Source of the DNA: an uncultured Oscillospiraceae bacterium
GTDB taxonomy: Bacteria > Bacillota > Clostridia > Oscillospirales > Ruminococcaceae
Direction: 5' to 3'
Length of the DNA stretch: 9,726 bases
Assembly (NCBI GenBank): GCA_910577365.1
Contig: CAJTMU010000085.1
Coordinates: forward strand, 1 to 9,726
A program made the position numbers and the translations under genes. Of the stretch, positions 6,193-9,726 are shown piece after piece (the stretch's first letter is position 1; the number at the start of each line of letters is the position of its first letter). The notes beneath the pieces were generated by a model, which was given only the letters and a program-made list of their open reading frames with translations, searched no databases and had not been told where the DNA came from.

Positions 6193-6969
6193 TTGAAAAA
6201 AATTATTGCTTTAATACTGACCGCCGTTACCGCGTCTGCACTTGTCGTTGCTGCCTCGGCGGAATCGGAATACGATAATCTCAATTCGTTCGGCAACACC
6301 AAGGTAGCCTACGGAATGGGCGTGGAACTTGACGCGGAAAACCGCCCGCTCGGCGCTGTGACCGCTCAGAACCAGTACGGTGAAATGGGAGCGTTTTTTA
6401 TAGGAGAAAGCACGGAGAAACGGCTGTGGCTCACATTTGACGAGGGCTACGAGAACGGATACACTGCCGATATACTGGACACTCTTAAGGAGAAGAACGT
6501 AAAGGCAGTGTTTTTCGTGACATATGACTATGCCGAGAAAAATCCCGATCTTATAAAACGAATGATTTCCGAAGGGCATACCGTCGGAAACCACACTTAT
6601 TCGCACCCGTCGCTGCCCGATTGCTCTCCCGACGAGATGTACAACGAGCTTTATCAGCTCCATAACTATATCAGCAGCGAGTTCGGCTATGAAATGTACG
6701 TTATGCGCCCACCCATGGGTGAGTTTTCCGAGCGCGTTCTCGCCTGCGCGAGGGGTCTGGGCTACACCACCGTACTATGGAGCTTCGCTTATGAGGACTG
6801 GAACCCCGACAAGCAGCCCGACCAAGCCGCCGCTTTTGAAAAAATAACATCAAAGACCCACAACGGCGCGGTTTATCTGCTGCATGCGGTATCTGAGACT
6901 AACACAAGGCTGCTCGGAAAGGTTATCGATTATTGGCATGAGAACGGTTACGTTGTCACGCCGATGTGA
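6193..6969 (+). CDS. pdaA: PdaA-like peptidoglycan N-acetylmuramic acid deacetylase
   Basis: 258 aa, close to B. subtilis PdaA. PdaA deacetylates muramic acid (from which CwlD has removed the peptide) to make muramic delta-lactam in the spore cortex, a mark needed for germination. A signal peptide (1-23, cleavage likely after ASA) sends it across the membrane. NodB-fold motifs are present: TFDEGYENGY with Asp83 (81-90), zinc-ligand histidines in GNHTYSHPSL (His134, His138), RPPMGEFSE (172-180), LWSFAYEDW (195-203) and YLLHAVS with His231. The second acidic position of motif 1 is Glu where NodB enzymes usually have Asp and PdaA has Asn. The match to PdaA runs through the YENGYT, RPP.G.FSE and C-terminal HAVS.TN regions. 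The start is TTG with AGGAGG ten bases upstream; the earlier TTG at 6188 is stopped at once. It is monocistronic and convergent with the lipoprotein gene. A vegetative polysaccharide deacetylase is the main alternative. Confidence 0.88.
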   Translation: MKKIIALILTAVTASALVVAASAESEYDNLNSFGNTKVAYGMGVELDAENRPLGAVTAQNQYGEMGAFFIGESTEKRLWLTFDEGYENGYTADILDTLKEKNVKAVFFVTYDYAEKNPDLIKRMISEGHTVGNHTYSHPSLPDCSPDEMYNELYQLHNYISSEFGYEMYVMRPPMGEFSERVLACARGLGYTTVLWSFAYEDWNPDKQPDQAAAFEKITSKTHNGAVYLLHAVSETNTRLLGKVIDYWHENGYVVTPM

Positions 6970-6978
6970 TGTGAAAAC

Positions 6979-7001
6979 TTCTTTTAAATAATCAGCTTTA
7001 G
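6979..7001 (+). repeat. Near-repeat of a motif upstream of the pdaA-like gene
   Basis: TTCTTTTAAATAATCAG here, continuing CTTTAG, closely matches TTCTTTTAAATAAATCAG (continuing TTTCAG) at 5822-5845: 13 identical bases, then TCAG after a one-base shift. The two copies bracket the right half of the intergenic region and the whole pdaA-like gene. The match is AT-rich and short, so chance is possible. No terminator hairpin is visible in this 52-base gap between the convergent genes. Confidence 0.35.
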
Positions 7002-7021
7002 TTCAACCCGCAGCAGTTTTG

Positions 7022-7948
7022 TCAGTCTTCAAGCTGCTCTGATATCTCGGTGAAAATTTCGGCGGTGCGTGCCGTGGGGCGCTCGAAACAGCGTGCGGTA
7101 ACAAACAGCGGAACAGCGCCGCCGTCCAGTATTGCCGCAATCTCCGCGCTTGAACGAAGCTCCGTCTCGGTAAGAGAGCTGTCCGCAACAATGTATTTTG
7201 GGGACAGCTCCGCTGCGTTCTGCGGTTCGACGTACCCCTCGCCGCCAAAAAGATTTTCGCCCAAAAGGGAAAGCACCGCGCTCTCAAACGTGCCGCTTCC
7301 TGCCAGCGTCAGCTTCCCCGTTACATATACAAAGCTTTCCAGCTGTACGGTCACAGCCGCTTCCAGAGCGCTGCGGGCGGAATTTCCCGCTTGTGCTGCC
7401 TTTTCCGTTTCCTTTTCGGAGCCGTTAAGCTCCCTGCCGTAAAACACGGCGGCTATATCGCGGTACAGCTTTGAATAGTCCTCCAGACTGCGCGGAGCGC
7501 CAAGCTCGGGAACCGCAATTCCGGCTGCGTTCAGCGTATAAATATCGCGTTCCGAAAGCCCCGAGAGAGTAAACACCGCGTTGGGCTTCAAAGCTATTAT
7601 TTTTTCAATATCGGGATTTTCATTGCTGCCGACGGTTTCAGTGGTATTTTGCGCAGCACTTTCGGGAAAGTCGCAGTAAACACTTATTCCGCACAGCCTG
7701 TCGGCAAAACCAAGCTCCGCGATTATCTCGGTGACCGCGGGCGAAAGGCTCACTACGCGCTCCGCGGAGCTTTCAAGCAATACCCCCCCCACCGTAACGG
7801 GAAAAGCCGTTTCCTCGGTTTCGGCGGCGCTGTTGTTTACAATAAGCTCGTCGGGCAGGGAAGAGCGCTCGTCCTTTTCGCAGCCCGAAAGCAATAGAAG
7901 CCCCAATATTCCGAACAGTACAATCGCCGCTGTTTTTGTGATTTTCAA
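7022..7948 (-). CDS. BtuF/FepB-like ABC substrate-binding lipoprotein (orphan)
   Basis: 308 aa. A basic start, a hydrophobic helix and the lipobox LLSGC (Cys23) mark a lipoprotein anchored on the outer face of the membrane. The mature part has the class III (helical-backbone) binding-protein signature: ERVVSLSPAVTEIIAELG (63-80), then DRLCGISVYCDFPE (83-96), and IEKIIALKPNAVFTL (114-128). This family binds iron chelates, haem or cobalamin; the ligand cannot be told from sequence. Some family landmarks in the C-terminal lobe look weak. The TTG start has GGAGG seven bases upstream. It lies 15 bases after the natural end of the DUF815 reading frame, so it probably belongs to that operon. No permease or ATP-binding gene is adjacent, so it must share another transporter or act on its own. 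An eight-G tract interrupts codons 53-56. Confidence 0.85.
   Translation of the reverse strand: MKITKTAAIVLFGILGLLLLSGCEKDERSSLPDELIVNNSAAETEETAFPVTVGGVLLESSAERVVSLSPAVTEIIAELGFADRLCGISVYCDFPESAAQNTTETVGSNENPDIEKIIALKPNAVFTLSGLSERDIYTLNAAGIAVPELGAPRSLEDYSKLYRDIAAVFYGRELNGSEKETEKAAQAGNSARSALEAAVTVQLESFVYVTGKLTLAGSGTFESAVLSLLGENLFGGEGYVEPQNAAELSPKYIVADSSLTETELRSSAEIAAILDGGAVPLFVTARCFERPTARTAEIFTEISEQLED
7783..7790 (-). repeat. G8 homopolymer inside the lipoprotein gene
   Basis: Eight consecutive C on the plus strand (G on the coding strand) encode the end of Val53, Gly54, Gly55 and the start of Val56 of the substrate-binding protein. Gain or loss of one base would shift the frame near the N-terminus of the mature protein. 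It is the longest G/C homopolymer I noticed in the window. It could be a slippage-prone contingency site or simply a sequencing risk. Confidence 0.6.
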
Positions 7949-7963
7949 ATTCGTTCCTCCGAT

Positions 7964-8059
7964 TTAATATTCCATGCCCATTTCTATCCTGCCGTACAGC
8001 CAGTCCGTAAACTGCCGAGCTATTCTCGGAGAGCGTCCGCCGCGTTTCAGCGCAAAGCG
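7964..8059 (-). pseudogene. Detached C-terminus of the DUF815 ATPase after amber codon
   Basis: Directly after the TAG at 8060-8062 the same reading frame stays open for 31 codons and ends in TAA. It encodes RF.LK, then RGGRSPRIARQFTDWL. This is the usual end of DUF815 ATPases (family pattern close to RGGRSGR.ARQF), so it is the missing C-terminal helical part, not random sequence. I infer that its Arg-rich GRSPRIAR stretch corresponds to the AAA+ sensor-2 region. A single T-to-A change from TTG (Leu) would create the stop. The full-length product from 9133 would be 389 residues counting the amber position. Confidence 0.85.
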
Positions 8060-9133
8060 CTACGCCGCCGCGTGCAGCTCCGATTCGGGGATATTTATGC
8101 CCCTGTCGGCGGCAAGCTTCCTCACTATATCAAGATACACTTCCTTGTTCGGCTTGGAGAAAGTAACAAACAGCCCGAAGCGGTCTGCGAGAGTCATGCT
8201 TTCGTCGATGGCGTCCGCGCCGCCAATCTCGCGCTCAAACTCGGTCTCTTTGATAATTTTGCGGCGGTTGGTGGTGGCGTAAATGAGGATATTGTCGGGT
8301 CTTGCGGACAAAGAGCCTTCCAACGCCGCCTTAAGGATACCGAAGCGGTCGTCGTTCTCGGAAAACGTAAGGTCGTCAATGGTTATGATAAATTTAAGAG
8401 GAACGCGCTTTAGCTGCCGAAACAGCGCGGGAAGCTCCCCGACGTCGTTTTTTGAAAGCTCCACCATGCGAAGCCCCTCAAACTCGTTGAGGATAGCCTT
8501 TACCGTGCTGGATTTGCCAGTTCCCCTGTCGCCGTACAGCAGCACGTTCTGCGCGGGCTTGCCGTTCAGAAAGCAAACTGTGTTTTCCACAACTTGGTTG
8601 CGCTGCGCCTCATAGTTTTTAAGGTCGGAAAGCCGCACGGGGTCGGTGTTTTCAATGGGACAAAGACCGCCGCAGTAGCTGAACGCTTTATATTTCGCGA
8701 AAATGCCGCTTCCGTTTTTTTCGGTGAAATTTGTGAAATATTCTGCCGTATAGTCAAAGCTGCCCTGCTCATAGTCGGGAAGTTCCGCGAAAATATCCCC
8801 GTATTTCTCGGAAAGCTCCTCCTTGAGCCTTTGCGAAGAATATCCCGCGATACGTCCGATTATCCTTAAATCGCTTTCCACCGCCTTTTTGCGAAGCTCC
8901 GTCGGATTTTCCGCGGTAAGCGAAATAAAAGGGCTGTCCGAAAAGATTAGCATATCCTTAAGGTATTCCCCAAGGGATTTGTCTGCCGTCAGAAGCACGG
9001 CGCATATTTCCATATATGCTTCAACGCTTTTTACTGCGGAGCGTCCGCCGAGAGCGGAAAAAGCTTTTATAAGCGCGTCGTTTTTCACGTTAAAGGCGCA
9101 AAGCCCTGCCAGTTCCTGTTTGAAATTATTCAT
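8060..9133 (-). CDS. DUF815 family AAA+ ATPase, truncated by in-frame TAG
   Basis: 357 aa up to the amber stop. DUF815 proteins are cytosolic P-loop ATPases of unknown cellular role. Seen here are an N-terminal helical region (1-150), Walker A GDRGTGKSS (201-209), Walker B IITIDDL (249-255), sensor 1 ATTNRR (286-291) and the arginine-finger-like segment LADRFG (Arg318) before LFVTFSKP. The conserved C-terminal segment is cut off by TAG, though it continues in frame to 7964. The chosen ATG (9133) has GGGAG six bases upstream and overlaps the dus stop as ATGAATAA. An in-frame TTG at 9187 would overlap dus by 62 bases and lacks comparable support. The gene sits between dus and a binding lipoprotein in one transcription direction. 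Loss of the C-terminus may impair ATP hydrolysis or assembly, if the stop is real. The family call is firm; the effect of the stop is inferred. Confidence 0.88.
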   Translation of the reverse strand: MNNFKQELAGLCAFNVKNDALIKAFSALGGRSAVKSVEAYMEICAVLLTADKSLGEYLKDMLIFSDSPFISLTAENPTELRKKAVESDLRIIGRIAGYSSQRLKEELSEKYGDIFAELPDYEQGSFDYTAEYFTNFTEKNGSGIFAKYKAFSYCGGLCPIENTDPVRLSDLKNYEAQRNQVVENTVCFLNGKPAQNVLLYGDRGTGKSSTVKAILNEFEGLRMVELSKNDVGELPALFRQLKRVPLKFIITIDDLTFSENDDRFGILKAALEGSLSARPDNILIYATTNRRKIIKETEFEREIGGADAIDESMTLADRFGLFVTFSKPNKEVYLDIVRKLAADRGINIPESELHAAA

Positions 9134-9726
9134 GGTTTTCTCCCTGCTGCTGTAATATTTCTTGTATAAGTCCGTCCAGCTCCGCAAGTGAGCCGAGCGT
9201 GCCGCATCTGCCTCTGAACCGCGCCGCGCCCTGCATTCCCTTTAGATACCACGCGGCGTGGCGGCGCGCCTCCTTTATTCCGATACGTTCCCCCTTATCC
9301 TCGATAAGAAGCCCGATATGCTCCCGCATTATCGCAAGCTTCTCGGCGGGGGAGGGGTCAGGACGGGGTGTTTTTCCCTCAAAATAATCTCTTATCTGCC
9401 CGAAAAGCCATGGTCTGCCATAGCTCCCCCTGCCTATCATAACAAGGTCACAGCCCGTATATTTGTACATTTCCGCGCAGCTTTCGGGGGAATCAACGTC
9501 GCCGTTGCCAATAACGGGAATGCTTACCGCGCGTTTGACCTCGCGGATAATATCCCAATCCGCCCTGCCCGAGTAGAGCTGCTCACGCGTGCGCCCGTGA
9601 ATGGCTACCGCCGCCGCGCCGTTTTTCTCCGCGATTATGGCGAGTTCGACGGCATTCACGCTGCCGCCGTCCCAGCCGCTTCGTATCTTCACGGTGACGG
9701 GAATGTCGGTTGCGGATACCGCCGCC
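9126..9726 (-). CDS. dusB: tRNA-dihydrouridine synthase, DusB type (C-terminal part)
   Basis: The gene enters from the right edge; 199 codons are present and the open frame continues to base 9726, so the in-frame GTG at 9692 is an internal valine. The enzyme uses FMN and NADPH to reduce uridine to dihydrouridine in tRNA D-loops. Visible family segments are VTVKIRSGWD, AIHGRTREQLYSGRADWD (His-Gly-Arg-Thr, FMN and substrate pocket), PVIGNGDV and MIGRGSYGRPWLF (FMN phosphate-binding region). A C-terminal helical domain (EARRHAAWYLKGMQGAARFR) follows. The catalytic Cys lies upstream, outside the window. It ends GENHE and its stop overlaps the DUF815 start by eight bases. DusB is favoured because of the YSG.ADW motif and the Firmicute context; a paralogous Dus is possible. 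Confidence 0.93.
   Translation of the reverse strand, partial: AAVSATDIPVTVKIRSGWDGGSVNAVELAIIAEKNGAAAVAIHGRTREQLYSGRADWDIIREVKRAVSIPVIGNGDVDSPESCAEMYKYTGCDLVMIGRGSYGRPWLFGQIRDYFEGKTPRPDPSPAEKLAIMREHIGLLIEDKGERIGIKEARRHAAWYLKGMQGAARFRGRCGTLGSLAELDGLIQEILQQQGENHE

Noticed and set aside
6970..7021. Bidirectional terminator between the convergent pdaA-like and lipoprotein genes.
   Set aside because: Only weak stems of about five base pairs are found and none is followed by a T-run on either strand.
7003..7442. Other open frames overlapping the lipoprotein gene on both strands.
   Set aside because: Arg-, Ser- and Pro-rich translations typical of shadow frames; the lipoprotein frame has a lipobox and family motifs.
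8060..8062. Genome-wide reassignment of TAG to an amino acid.
   Set aside because: The response regulator ends in TAG exactly where the family ends; reading through it would add unrelated residues inside the kinase gene.
9134..9187. Upstream TTG start that would lengthen the DUF815 ATPase by 18 residues.
   Set aside because: It would overlap dus by 62 bases with no ribosome binding site noted, while ATG at 9133 has GGGAG at ideal spacing and a normal coupled overlap.

Overview
The window looks like chromosomal DNA from a spore-forming, low-to-mid-GC Firmicute, most likely a Ruminococcus-like member of the Oscillospiraceae (Clostridia). Four things point there: strong AGGAGG-type ribosome binding sites with frequent TTG and GTG starts, a PdaA-type spore-cortex deacetylase, a VanR/VanS-like two-component pair, and a BtuF-like lipoprotein. 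The assignment is inferred from gene content, and no marker gene fixes the species. I see no insertion sequence, phage gene, tRNA, rRNA or CRISPR array.

Left part (1-5436, all minus strand). The first 55 codons of a P-loop kinase of the chloramphenicol phosphotransferase (CPT-like) family lie at the left edge, behind a clear sigma-A promoter. Upstream of it is a strong intrinsic terminator that closes a four-gene operon. In order of transcription the operon holds an OmpR-family response regulator, a multi-pass histidine kinase with an acidic C-terminal tail, a 566-residue four-helix membrane protein with a large external domain, and a 180-residue multi-pass membrane protein. All neighbouring genes overlap, by 26, 8 and 4 bp, so they are probably co-translated as one signalling and envelope module. 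I recognise no family for the two membrane proteins. The operon promoter region carries TTCTTA direct repeats with an 11-bp period, a plausible autoregulatory site.

Middle (5437-6192). This 756-bp gap between divergent genes has no convincing gene. It holds several inverted repeats, the most striking being a compact nested structure at 5919-6026 (12-bp outer stem, then a 9-bp and a 12-bp hairpin) that forms a three-way junction. A 13-bp direct repeat brackets it. It could be a structured RNA, a dispersed palindromic repeat or a miniature mobile element.

Right part (6193-9726). A plus-strand pdaA-like gene follows, with a TTG start and a possible forespore (sigma-G/F) promoter. Convergent to it runs a minus-strand cluster: a tRNA-dihydrouridine synthase (dusB-like, 5' end outside the window), a DUF815 AAA+ ATPase, and an orphan substrate-binding lipoprotein with no permease or ATPase gene beside it. 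The DUF815 gene has an in-frame amber (TAG) codon, after which the family's conserved C-terminus continues for 31 codons in the same frame. This is either a recent nonsense mutation, a sequencing error or readthrough, and it is the clearest anomaly in the coding sequence.
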